DNA of 64,000 nucleotides from Hypericibacter adhaerens (GTDB lineage: Bacteria > Pseudomonadota > Alphaproteobacteria > Dongiales > Dongiaceae), in NCBI RefSeq assembly GCF_008728835.1, contig NZ_CP042582.1:4943001-5007000 (forward strand), in the 5' to 3' direction. Positions 54,109-62,887 of the stretch are shown in pieces. The notes beneath the pieces were generated by a model. It saw nothing but the letters and a program-made list of their open reading frames with translations, was not told the origin of the DNA and made no database searches. The translations under genes and the position numbers were made by a program. How positions within the stretch are numbered: the first letter of the stretch is position 1; each line of letters starts with the position of its first letter.

Positions 54109-55482
54109 ATGGCGACACCTCTGATCGGCGGCATTCTCGACCAGATCATCGATGCCGGCCGGCGGCTCCTGTCGCAGCAGAGCAGCCCCGTCTCGCCCGG
54201 CGCCGATCTCGAGGCGCTCTGCGCGCGCGTGCTGGCGCGCCGCGGCGAGGCGACGTCGCTCGCCTATGCGAGCGAGCTCGCCTCGCGGCTCGAGCGGCTC
54301 ACCCCGGAGGAAGAGACCAAGTTCTTCGAGATGCTGGCGGAGCGTTTCGGCGCCGACCGCGAGAAGGTGCTGGCCGCGGCCGCGGCCTACCGCCAGGAAG
54401 AGAGCGCGCTGCATCTGCGCCGGCTCGCCGAGGCGGTCGAGGCGCCGCGCCAGGAGCTGTTGCGCCGGCTCAACATGGCGCCCGGCGGCACGCGCGTCAT
54501 CGTCGCCTTGCGCGAGCGGCTGCTGGGCCGCCTGGCCGAGAAGCCCGCCTGGCGCGCGGTCGATGCCGATTTCCAGCATCTCCTGGGATCCTGGTTCAAC
54601 CGCGGCTTTCTCTATCTCGAGCGCATCGACTGGAACTCGCCGGCCTCGCTCCTGGAGAAGATCAAGCAGTACGAATCGGTCCACGAAATCGCGAACTGGA
54701 CCGACCTGCGCCGCAGGCTCGCCGCCGACCGGCGCTGCTTCGCCTTCTTCCATCCGGCCCTCGAAGCCGAGCCGCTGATCTTCATCGAGGTGGCGCTGGG
54801 CCGCGATCTCGCCGCTTCGATCCAGCCGATCATCGACCCCGAGGCCGCGGCCTTCGATCCCGCCAAGGCGACGCATGCGATCTTCTTCTCGATCAACAAC
54901 TCGCTGACCGGCCTGCGCGGCATCTCCTTCGGCAATTTCCTCATCAAGCAGGTCGTGGTCGAGCTGCAGCGCGAGCTGCCGCAGCTCAAGACCTTCGCCA
55001 CGCTCTCGCCCATCCCCTCCTTCCGCGGCTGGCTGGCATCGGCGCTCGCGGGCAAGCCCGCGCTCGAGCTCGATCCCGCCGATCGCGAGGGGCTCGAAGC
55101 CCTGCTGCAGCGGCCCGCGGTCGATGCCGCTTCCCTCGCGCCGCTCCGCGATACCCTGACCAACCTTTGCGCCGGCTATCTGGCCGGCAGCATCGGCGGG
55201 CCCAAGCCGGCCGACCCGGTGGCGCGGTTCCATCTCGGCAATGGCGCGCGGCTCGAGCGCCTGAACTGGCTGGGCGACACCTCGCCGAAAGGCCTGCAGC
55301 AATCCTTCGGCATGCTGGTGAATTACTTCTACGATCTCGATAATCTGGAGCTCAACCACGAGGCCTTCGCCGAGGAGGGCAAGGTGGCGCTGTCCAGGGA
55401 GCTGGCGCGCCTCCTCGCCGCCAAGCCGCGGCCGAAGGCCCGGCCCAGCGACAAGACGCCGGCGGTCGCCGCCGGACGCTGA
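54109..55482 (+). CDS. Malonyl-CoA decarboxylase
   Basis: 457-residue MCD-family enzyme that converts malonyl-CoA to acetyl-CoA and CO2. The N-terminal helical domain (about 1-170) and the catalytic GNAT-like domain with FFSINNSLTGLRGISFGNFLIKQ, LSPIPSFRGWL and the late LNHEAFAEEGKVALS are in order. Together with matB it forms a route from malonate to acetyl-CoA. The gap to matB is 123 bases. Confidence 0.92.
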   Translation: MATPLIGGILDQIIDAGRRLLSQQSSPVSPGADLEALCARVLARRGEATSLAYASELASRLERLTPEEETKFFEMLAERFGADREKVLAAAAAYRQEESALHLRRLAEAVEAPRQELLRRLNMAPGGTRVIVALRERLLGRLAEKPAWRAVDADFQHLLGSWFNRGFLYLERIDWNSPASLLEKIKQYESVHEIANWTDLRRRLAADRRCFAFFHPALEAEPLIFIEVALGRDLAASIQPIIDPEAAAFDPAKATHAIFFSINNSLTGLRGISFGNFLIKQVVVELQRELPQLKTFATLSPIPSFRGWLASALAGKPALELDPADREGLEALLQRPAVDAASLAPLRDTLTNLCAGYLAGSIGGPKPADPVARFHLGNGARLERLNWLGDTSPKGLQQSFGMLVNYFYDLDNLELNHEAFAEEGKVALSRELARLLAAKPRPKARPSDKTPAVAAGR

Positions 55483-55538
55483 CGGCGGATCGAGGCCGGC
55501 GCCCGGGCCGGCATTCATTTTTGGGGGACCATCATCTC

Positions 55539-56984
55539 ATGACGGGCAGGGACGAACTCGTGCGGCTGACCGCCTGCGCGGCGCTGGAGCTTCTGAAGCG
55601 CGGCGAGGTCTCGCCGCTCGATCTGGTCGAGGCGGCGCTGGCCCGGATCGAGGCGGTCAATCCCGCCGTCAACGCCATGGTCGCGCTGGCGCCCGAGCGG
55701 GCCCGCGGCCAGGCACGCCGCCTGATGGCGCAACGGCGCAAGCCCGAGGACGAGCGCGGCTGGCTCGCCGGCCTCCCCTTGGCGGTCAAGGACCTGAACG
55801 ACCTGGCGGGCGTGCGTACCACCTACGGCTCGCCGATCTTCGCCGACAATGTGCCGAAGCGCTCCGACATCATGGTGGAGCGGCTCGAGGCCAATGACGG
55901 CATCCCGATCGGCATGAGCAACAGCCCCGAGTTCGGCGCCGGCGCCAACACCTTCAACGAGGTCTATGGCGAGACGCTCAATCCCTGGAATACCAGCCTC
56001 AATGCCGGCGGCTCCTCGGGCGGCTCGGCCGTGGCGCTGGCGACGGGCCAGGTCTGGCTCGCGACCGGCTCCGATCTCGGCGGCTCGCTGCGCACGCCGG
56101 CGAGCTTCTGCTCGGTGGTGGGGTTGCGGCCCAGCCCCGGCCGCGTGGCCGCCGGGCCCGGCGAGGTCCGGTTCGACACGCTCTCGGTCAACGGGCCGAT
56201 GGCGCGCACTATCGAGGATACGGCGCTCATGCTCGACGCCATGGCCGGCTGGCATATCGAAGACCCGCTGTCGCTCGAAGCGCCCGCGGTCGGCTTCCGC
56301 GAGACCGCGCGCCGGCGCCAGGTGCCCAAGCGTGTCGCCTTCTCGACCGATCTCGGCATCACGCCGGTGGCGCCCGAGACGCGCGCGATCTGCCGCGCCG
56401 CGGCCGAGCGCTTCGCCGATATGGGCGCCGTGGTCGAGGAGGCCTGCCCCGATTTCCACGGCGTGCCGCACGCCTTCCAGACGCTGCGCGCGGTCGACTA
56501 TGCGGCGACGATGAAGCCGCTCTACGACCGCCATCGCGACAAGCTCAAGCCCGACGTGATCTGGAACATCGAGCGCGGCATGGCGCTCTCGATCGAGGAG
56601 ATCGGCAAGGCGCTGCTGCGGCGCGGCCGGCTCTATGGCCAGATCGCCGAGTTCTTCCAGACCTACGACGTGCTGATCGCACCCGCCGCCTGCACCCCGC
56701 CGCTCGACATCAAGATCCGCTGGGTCCGCGAGGTCGACGGGCAGAGCTTCGAGAACTACGTCGAGTGGCTGAAGATCGCGAGCGTGATCACCATGACCTC
56801 CTGCCCCTCGATCGCGGTACCGGCCGGCTTCACCGCGGACGGGCGGCCCGTCGGCGTCCAGATCGTCGGCCGCCCGCGCGGCGAGGCGGCCCTGCTCTCC
56901 GCCGCCGCGGCCTTCGAGGAGGCGACGGGCTTGGCCAAGCTGACGCCGATCGAGCCGAAGAAGGGGCCGGTGGCGACGCGGTAG
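55539..56984 (+). CDS. Amidase-signature family hydrolase
   Basis: 481 residues. The Ser-cisSer-Lys triad is visible: Lys84 in LPLAVKDLND, the Ser pair 159-160 in NAGGSSGGSAVALA, and nucleophile Ser183 in GSDLGGSLRTPAS. The substrate is an amide, not fixed by sequence. Position directly after the malonyl-CoA genes makes a malonamidase/malonamate role worth testing. The ATG at 55539 is preferred to a TTG at 55521. Confidence 0.87.
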   Translation: MTGRDELVRLTACAALELLKRGEVSPLDLVEAALARIEAVNPAVNAMVALAPERARGQARRLMAQRRKPEDERGWLAGLPLAVKDLNDLAGVRTTYGSPIFADNVPKRSDIMVERLEANDGIPIGMSNSPEFGAGANTFNEVYGETLNPWNTSLNAGGSSGGSAVALATGQVWLATGSDLGGSLRTPASFCSVVGLRPSPGRVAAGPGEVRFDTLSVNGPMARTIEDTALMLDAMAGWHIEDPLSLEAPAVGFRETARRRQVPKRVAFSTDLGITPVAPETRAICRAAAERFADMGAVVEEACPDFHGVPHAFQTLRAVDYAATMKPLYDRHRDKLKPDVIWNIERGMALSIEEIGKALLRRGRLYGQIAEFFQTYDVLIAPAACTPPLDIKIRWVREVDGQSFENYVEWLKIASVITMTSCPSIAVPAGFTADGRPVGVQIVGRPRGEAALLSAAAAFEEATGLAKLTPIEPKKGPVATR

Positions 56985-57025
56985 AGATCCGGGGGACAGA
57001 GCGAGTTCGGCAGGCTCGATTTATT

Positions 57026-57160
57026 GTCCCCTCCCCCGTCTTCGGGGGAGGATCAAGGAGGGGGTTGCTCGGTATCCGACACCGCGCAGCCCCCTTCCTC
57101 CTTCGCTCTTCGAGCTACGGAGGACAGGTCCTAACCTTCCCCCACAAGGGGGGAAGGGAC
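57026..57160. repeat. GC-rich inverted repeat, family 2
   Basis: Begins GTCCCCTCCCCCGTCTTCGG and ends CAAGGGGGGAAGGGAC; GGGGGTTGC and GCAGCCCCC pair inside. It resembles the copy at 32661-32752 with an insertion in the right arm, and separates the amidase from the converging kinase gene. Confidence 0.65.
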
Positions 57161-57196
57161 AGGTCTTCGGGGCGAGCTCGAAGCCGAGTTTTCCCC

Positions 57197-60100
57197 TCAC
57201 TCCGCCGCGCGCAGCAGCGTCGTCACGGTCTGCCGCAGCACGATGAGGTCGACCGGCTTCGGCAGGAAGGCGCTGACCTGGGCGCGCGCGGCCGCGGCTT
57301 CGACCGTGTCGTCGGCATAGCCGGTGCAGAGGATGCAGGGGAGATCCGGCCGGCGCCCGCGCAGCTTGGCGATCATCTCGAGCCCGGAGAGGACCGGCAT
57401 GTTCTGGTCGGTGATCACCAGGTCCCAGAGGGCGGGATCGTCCTCGAAGGCCTCGATGGCGTCCTGCGGGCGGGTCGCCACCGCGACCTCGTAGCCGAGC
57501 CGCTCCATCGAGGCGGCGACCATGTCGCCGAAATCGTCATCGTCGTCGACCACCAGGATCCGCCGCCGGTTGCCGGCGGGGCGCAGCACCGGGCCGCGCG
57601 CCACCGCCGGGCGCTCGGCCGAGGCCGCCGGCAGCCAGATGCGGAAATCCGTGCCCTCGCCCGGCCGGCTCGTCACCGCCATGGCGCCGCCCTGCCCGAT
57701 CACGATGCCCTGCACCACCGGCAGGCCCAGACCGGTGCCATGGCCGGCCGGCTTGGTGGTGAAGAAGGGATCGAAGATGCGCTCGAGCACCTCGCGCGGC
57801 ATGCCCATCCCGGTGTCGCAGACGCGGATGCGGACATAGTCGAGCGTGCGATCGACATGCCCCGCCACCAGCCGCAGGCCCGCCGGGGTTTCGGCCACGA
57901 GCCCCTTCTGCTCGAGCTCGCGCGCCACCTCCTCGCCCGACTGGCTGCTCGCCTCGAGCGCCACGGTGCCGGCATGGCCGAAGAGCGCGTCGCTGGCATT
58001 GACGCAGACATTGACCAGCACCTGGCCCAGTTGGGCCGGATCGCCGTCGATCGCGAGATCGGGTGCCGCGACCTGGGATTCGATCCGCGTCGTCTGGGGC
58101 AGAGTCGCGCGCAGCAGCGCCACCGTCTCGTCGAGGATGGGTGCCACGGCGATGCGCTGCGCCTTGGTCTCCTTGCGCCGCGAGAAGGCCAGGATCTGCT
58201 GGATCAGCTGCTTGGCGCGGGTCGAGGCGGTGAGGATGCGCTCGCCATAGGCATGGATGTCGGAGCCTTCGGGCGTGTCCTCGACGATGAAGCGGGCGAA
58301 GCCCGCGATGGCGCCGACGATATTGTTGAAGTCGTGCGCGACGCCGCCGGCAAGCCGGCCCAGCGCGTCCATCTTCTGGGCCTGGGTCAGGTGCGCCTGG
58401 ACCTGGCGCAGCTCGGTGATGTCGGTCATGGCGATGCCATGCGCGATGGCCAGGCCGGTGCCGCCGATCACCGGAAAGGCCGAAACCAGGATGTCGTGGG
58501 ACCGGCCGTCGGCCAGCGGCACATTGATCTCGCGCGTCACCAGGGCCGACTTGGTTTCCGCCTCCTGCTGCAGCAGGCGCAGCGTGCGCTGGCTCTCGGG
58601 GCTCCATCCGGCCTGGATCAGCGCCTCGCCCTCGGGCATCGCCTCCAGATCCTGGCGTCCCGTGCCGAACCAGCGGACCAGCGTCTGGTTGACCACCAGC
58701 ACCCGGCCCTCGGATTTGAGCGCCACGCCGATCGGCATGTTGTCGAGCACGGCGCGGAAGCGCTCCTCCTGCTCGCGCAAGCGGCGCTCGCCGAGCTGGC
58801 GCTCCAGCTCCGCCGCCGCGCGCGGCGCCAGCGCGCTCAGCACCGTGCGGATCAGGTCCGGCTGAGTCATCGGCTTGCGCGAGAGCAGCACCAGCACGCC
58901 GATCGGCCGCCCGGTGCTGTCATGCAACGGCGTGCCGGCATAGCCTTCCATCCGCTGTTGCGAGAACATCTCGTCCTCGGGATAGAGATCGGTGATGCCG
59001 GAGGCCCGGACCAGGAAGCCTTCCTTCATGACCTTCTCGGAGGGCGTTCCCGGCAGGTTGTATCGCGGCAACGGCGTGCTGCCTTCGCGGTCGTACCAGG
59101 CCAGCGCCTGCGCATGCTCGTGGTTCGGCTCCGGCACCGCGACGAAGGCGGCATCGACCTCCAGGCCATCCGCAAGATGGCGGACCAGGGCCTGGAAGTA
59201 ACCTTCCCCGACGGCATGGGCGACGCCGCCGACGATCGCGTCCAGCGCCGAGCGCGTCTCGACTTCGCTCGTCAGGTCCTTCCCGGTGCCGCGATAGCCG
59301 GCGAACCGGCCCTCCTCGTCGAGGACCGGCTTGCCGCTGACCATGTAGTGGATGTTCCGGCCGCTCTCGCCATGCCGCGACTGAACGACCAGGTTGCGGA
59401 ACGGCCGACGATGCTCGAGATGGTCGATCGCCTCGGCCAGGATCTCCGTCTCATGGCCGGGCCGCACCTGCGGCAGGGTCTTGCCCGGATACTGGTCGGC
59501 GGCAACACCGGTGGTGGCGGTGATCGTCGGCGAGACGAAGGTGAAACGCAGGTCGCGGTCCATCTCCCAGACCCAGTCGGAGGCGAGATCGACCAGGTCC
59601 TCGAAGCGGCGCTGGCTGGCGAGCGCCACCGCTTCCGCCTTCTCGCGGCTCTTCACCTGCGTGCGCAGCCGTTCCACGAGGAGACGCTGCGAGGCGAGGG
59701 CCAGGAGGATCGAGGTGGAGAGCCGGAAGGTGGAGCGGATCAGGCAGCTCGCGAGGAAGCCGCTTTCGGTTCCATAGAGGCTGGGCAGCGCGCCATAGGC
59801 CAGAGCCCAGCCCAGCGTCACCCAGGTAAGGGCGGCATAATAGAAGAAGCCGGTCTCGCGCCAGCGCCGGTAGAAGGCCCAGCCGGTGGCGAGCAGGCCG
59901 GCGCAGATCATCGCGGATTCAACGACGGTGAGCGCGAAGGGCTCGGCGGCGACCGAGCGGAGCCCCGGCAGCAGGGTCGAGATCGTCACCGCCATCCCGG
60001 CGACGAACCGCCACGAGATCGGACGGCGGGAGAATTGCAGGGCGCCCAGGACGAAGCCGGCCACGGTCACGCCCGTCGCGACATCGACGATATAGGCCGT

Positions 60101-60283
60101 CGCCTCCCCCACCAGGGTGGGCCAGGCCGTCAGGAGGTTGGGAACGAGGCCCAGCAGATGAAGCCCGGCAAAGGTCCCGAGCGCCGGTTCGCCCCGGTCG
60201 AGCCGCCACATCATCAGGAGCAGCGCGCCGCTGATGAGGCTGGTCACGACCAGGAAAAGGGTGCCGGCCTCGTAGATGCTCAT
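57197..60283 (-). CDS. Membrane-bound hybrid sensor histidine kinase
   Basis: 1028 residues. About seven N-terminal transmembrane segments (1-215), a PAS domain (about 235-355), a GAF-like domain (about 365-505) and a second PAS (about 525-635) precede the kinase core. The phospho-accepting His650 is in GGVAHDFNNIVGAIAGF. The ATPase domain has VNVCVNASDAL, DTGMGMP and GTGLGLPVVQG. A C-terminal receiver carries Asp959 in DLVITDQNMPVLSG. The start at 60283 follows GACGAGGAGCGG. It is divergent from a LuxR-type regulator and a receiver protein, its likely partners. Confidence 0.9.
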   Translation of the reverse strand: MSIYEAGTLFLVVTSLISGALLLMMWRLDRGEPALGTFAGLHLLGLVPNLLTAWPTLVGEATAYIVDVATGVTVAGFVLGALQFSRRPISWRFVAGMAVTISTLLPGLRSVAAEPFALTVVESAMICAGLLATGWAFYRRWRETGFFYYAALTWVTLGWALAYGALPSLYGTESGFLASCLIRSTFRLSTSILLALASQRLLVERLRTQVKSREKAEAVALASQRRFEDLVDLASDWVWEMDRDLRFTFVSPTITATTGVAADQYPGKTLPQVRPGHETEILAEAIDHLEHRRPFRNLVVQSRHGESGRNIHYMVSGKPVLDEEGRFAGYRGTGKDLTSEVETRSALDAIVGGVAHAVGEGYFQALVRHLADGLEVDAAFVAVPEPNHEHAQALAWYDREGSTPLPRYNLPGTPSEKVMKEGFLVRASGITDLYPEDEMFSQQRMEGYAGTPLHDSTGRPIGVLVLLSRKPMTQPDLIRTVLSALAPRAAAELERQLGERRLREQEERFRAVLDNMPIGVALKSEGRVLVVNQTLVRWFGTGRQDLEAMPEGEALIQAGWSPESQRTLRLLQQEAETKSALVTREINVPLADGRSHDILVSAFPVIGGTGLAIAHGIAMTDITELRQVQAHLTQAQKMDALGRLAGGVAHDFNNIVGAIAGFARFIVEDTPEGSDIHAYGERILTASTRAKQLIQQILAFSRRKETKAQRIAVAPILDETVALLRATLPQTTRIESQVAAPDLAIDGDPAQLGQVLVNVCVNASDALFGHAGTVALEASSQSGEEVARELEQKGLVAETPAGLRLVAGHVDRTLDYVRIRVCDTGMGMPREVLERIFDPFFTTKPAGHGTGLGLPVVQGIVIGQGGAMAVTSRPGEGTDFRIWLPAASAERPAVARGPVLRPAGNRRRILVVDDDDDFGDMVAASMERLGYEVAVATRPQDAIEAFEDDPALWDLVITDQNMPVLSGLEMIAKLRGRRPDLPCILCTGYADDTVEAAAARAQVSAFLPKPVDLIVLRQTVTTLLRAAE

Positions 60284-60364
60284 TGCCGCTCCTCGTCCCG
60301 TCGTTTCTAGCATCCGCCGGTTCGGGCCGGTTCAGGGCCGAGGTATGGGGTATTCGCAACCGCC

Positions 60365-60380
60365 CTATACCTTCGTATAG
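60365..60380. promoter_or_regulatory. Inverted repeat CTATAC-CTTC-GTATAG before the LuxR-type gene
   Basis: A perfect 6-4-6 inverted repeat, ten bases before the start at 60391 and inside the divergent control region. It could be an operator, or a small hairpin overlapping a leader or promoter. Bound factor unknown. Confidence 0.45.
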
Positions 60381-60390
60381 TGGCCGGAGA

Positions 60391-61065
60391 ATGGACCTTG
60401 GGATGGCGATACCTCCTGCAACGGTTCTGATCGCGGACGACCATCCGCTCTTCCGGGCGGCGTTGGCGGACCTCATCCAGCGGACGCCCGAATTCCAGCT
60501 CGTGGGCGCCGTCGAGGCGCTGGAGCCGGCCGTGACCCTGCTGGCGGCGCAACCCTGCGACCTCGCCCTGCTCGATCTGCGGATGCCGGGCATGACCGAT
60601 CTGTCGGTGCTGGGCACGATCCGGACCCGGTATCCCGATACCAAGCTCGCCCTGATCTCCGGCAATCTCGACAGCGACGCGGTCGCCGGCGGGCTCAGGA
60701 ACGGAATTGTCGGGTTCCTGCCGAAATCCTTCGACCCGCCGGTCATCCTGGCCGCGATCCGGTTGATTCTGTCCGGGGCGATCTATGTGCCGCACGAGCT
60801 GGCGGCATTCGCCAGCGACGCGGCCGCACCCGCCTCGCCGGCCGGAAACGGCATCGAGCCCACCCCTCTGACCGAGCGGGAGCACGAGATCCTGACCATG
60901 ATGGTGGCGGGGTCGTCGCACAAGGAGATCGCCCGCTCGCTCGACCTGGCGGAGATCACGATCAAGCTCCATGCCCAGCGCATCGTGAAGAAGCTCGGCG
61001 TTCGAAACCGGGCTGCCGCCATCGCCAAGGCCGTGCGCGACCGGCTGGTCGAACCGCCCCTCTGA
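60391..61065 (+). CDS. LuxR-type response regulator
   Basis: 224 residues. The receiver domain (about 8-130) has the acidic pair in LIADDHPLF, phospho-acceptor Asp62 in LALLDLRMPG, and Lys in GFLPKSFDP. The C-terminal HTH (about 155-215) reads LTEREHEILTMMVAGSSHKEIARSL and ITIKLHAQRIVKKLGVRNR. The start at 60391 with GGAGA just upstream is preferred; Met5 (60403) is an alternative. It is divergent from the hybrid kinase by about 107 bases and probably receives phosphate from it. Confidence 0.9.
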   Translation: MDLGMAIPPATVLIADDHPLFRAALADLIQRTPEFQLVGAVEALEPAVTLLAAQPCDLALLDLRMPGMTDLSVLGTIRTRYPDTKLALISGNLDSDAVAGGLRNGIVGFLPKSFDPPVILAAIRLILSGAIYVPHELAAFASDAAAPASPAGNGIEPTPLTEREHEILTMMVAGSSHKEIARSLDLAEITIKLHAQRIVKKLGVRNRAAAIAKAVRDRLVEPPL

Positions 61066-61292
61066 TCCTGCCCGGCGCCGGGCCCGACCGGCGATTTCCC
61101 ATACCGACGCATATTATGCCTCGCGCGGAGGGACAATCCGGCTCGCATCGCTATGTTCCCGGCCAACGCAAGCCCCGAGGGCCGATCGGCGCGAGGCTCG
61201 CATCGCATCAATGCCGCAGCGCCTGGATCGACGTCTCCCCCGGAAGGGCTGGAGACGAGCGGGGCTCGCGGCCCAGGGCAGGGGAAGAAACC

Positions 61293-61682
61293 ATGCCGGA
61301 CATCCTTCTGGTGGATGACGATCCGTCATTCGCCGACTACATGACCACCCTCTTGCGCCGCGACGGCCACCGCGTGACCTGCGTCGATTCGGGCGAGCAG
61401 GCACTCGATCACCTCTCGGCGCATGCCTGTCAGGTGGTCATCACCGACGTGCTGATGCCGGACATGGACGGAATCGAGCTCTTGCGCGAGATCGGCCAGC
61501 GTGGACACGACGTCGCCGTGATCGGCATCACCGGCGCCGACCTGGCGCTGAACGATCTGGTTGCCCGGCTGTTCGAGGCGATGGGCGCCGCCTTCGTGAC
61601 GCCGAAGCCGATCGAGCCGAAGGAGTTCCTCGCGCGGCTCGCCCGTCACGCGGCCCGCTTCCGCTCGGAGCCGGCCGCCTGA
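61293..61682 (+). CDS. Single-domain response regulator
   Basis: 129-residue receiver with no output domain. Acidic residues are in LLVDDDPSFADY, the phospho-acceptor is Asp52 in VVITDVLMPDMDG, and VTPKPIEPKEF supplies Lys. SD GGGGAAG precedes the ATG at 61293. It probably acts as an intermediate or diverter in a phosphorelay with the nearby hybrid kinase, or controls a partner by protein contact. Confidence 0.87.
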   Translation: MPDILLVDDDPSFADYMTTLLRRDGHRVTCVDSGEQALDHLSAHACQVVITDVLMPDMDGIELLREIGQRGHDVAVIGITGADLALNDLVARLFEAMGAAFVTPKPIEPKEFLARLARHAARFRSEPAA

Positions 61683-61706
61683 TCTCGGCTCCGGGGCGCC
61701 GCCGCC

Positions 61707-62876
61707 TCACGCGACCTTGAAGGCCTCGAGCGCTGCGTCGGAGACGGTGATGCCGAGGCCGGGCTTGGTGGGCAGCGGAATCACGCCGTCCACCACCGGC
61801 AGCTCGTCCGGCACCAGCTCGCGCCTGAGACGCGAGTCCGAGAGGCCGTGCGGCAGGAACTCGATATAGGTGCAGGTCGGCGCGATCGCGGCCAGATGGG
61901 CCGAGGCCGCGATGCCGATCGCCGATTTCCAGCAATGCGGCACCACGACGATGCCGCGGTCGCGGGCATGGAGCGCCACGCGGCGCGCCTCGGTCAGGCC
62001 GCCGACGCGGCCGACATCGGGCTGCACCACGTCGAGAGCGCCGCGATCCATCAGCTCGAGGAACTCGAAGCGCGAATTGAGCCATTCGCCGGCCGCGACC
62101 CGCATCGGCGACGCCTTCACCAGCTTGGCATAGCCCTCGTAATCGTCGCTCGGCAGCGGCGTCTCGATGAAATAGATGTCGTCATCGGCGAACAGCTCGA
62201 TCGCCCGCAGCGCCTCCTTCCAGTCCTGCCAGCAATAGGCGACGTCGACCATCAGCGTCATCGACGGCCCGACCGCCTCGCGGCAGGCGCGCACGATCCG
62301 CGCGATCTCGCGGTCGTCGGGAATCTGCAGCGAATTGTGCGAATAGGGGCCCTTGATGCAGATCTCGAGCTTGGCCGCCTTGAAGCCCAGCCGCTTGGCC
62401 TCGACCGCGCGATGCACCAGCACCTTGGTATATTCCTCGAGCGTGTTGCCGTCGGGCAGGAGCGAGGCATAGGGCGTGATGGTGTTGAGCGCCCCGCCCA
62501 GGAGCTGCCAGCAGGGCTTGTTCTCGGCCTTGCCCCGGAGATCCCAGAGCGCCATGTCGAGCGCGCCCATGGCGCAGATGCCCAGGCCCCGGCGGCCGGT
62601 CATGGCCGAGCCCTTGTACATGCGCTCCCAGATCCCCTCGACGTCTGTCGGGTCGGCGCCGATCAGCATCTCCTTGAGGCCCAGTCCCATGATGTGCGTG
62701 CCGGGCGCCTCGATCATCGCTTTGGCGACCCAGGGGTTGGTGTCGGTCTCGCCGATCCCGACCAGGCCTTCGTCGGTATGGATCTTCACGACCAGATTGT
62801 CCTGGGCCGAGCTGCAGGCGTCGGCGCGGTAGTCGGGCACCAGCAGGACGAAGCATTCGATCTCGGTGATCTTCAT
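61707..62876 (-). CDS. Enolase-superfamily enzyme (mandelate racemase/muconate lactonizing type)
   Basis: 389 residues starting MKITEIECFVLLVPDYRAD. The barrel has the Lys region FKAAKLEICIKG and the metal ligands in LMVDVAYCW (Asp), YFIETPLPSDDY (Glu) and AAGEWLNS (Glu). A His is present in VVVPHCWKS. It may dehydrate or racemise a sugar acid; the exact substrate is open. The start at 62876 has no strong SD. It follows the ABC ATPase gene by 11 bases on the same strand, so shared expression is likely. Confidence 0.85.
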   Translation of the reverse strand: MKITEIECFVLLVPDYRADACSSAQDNLVVKIHTDEGLVGIGETDTNPWVAKAMIEAPGTHIMGLGLKEMLIGADPTDVEGIWERMYKGSAMTGRRGLGICAMGALDMALWDLRGKAENKPCWQLLGGALNTITPYASLLPDGNTLEEYTKVLVHRAVEAKRLGFKAAKLEICIKGPYSHNSLQIPDDREIARIVRACREAVGPSMTLMVDVAYCWQDWKEALRAIELFADDDIYFIETPLPSDDYEGYAKLVKASPMRVAAGEWLNSRFEFLELMDRGALDVVQPDVGRVGGLTEARRVALHARDRGIVVVPHCWKSAIGIAASAHLAAIAPTCTYIEFLPHGLSDSRLRRELVPDELPVVDGVIPLPTKPGLGITVSDAALEAFKVA

Positions 62877-62887
62877 GGTGGGGGTTC

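Noticed and set aside
56765-60310. Long plus-strand open frame of 1181 codons
   Set aside because: It is antisense to the hybrid kinase and amidase end; its translation is Arg/His/Asp-rich without domains, typical of the shadow frame of a GC-rich gene.
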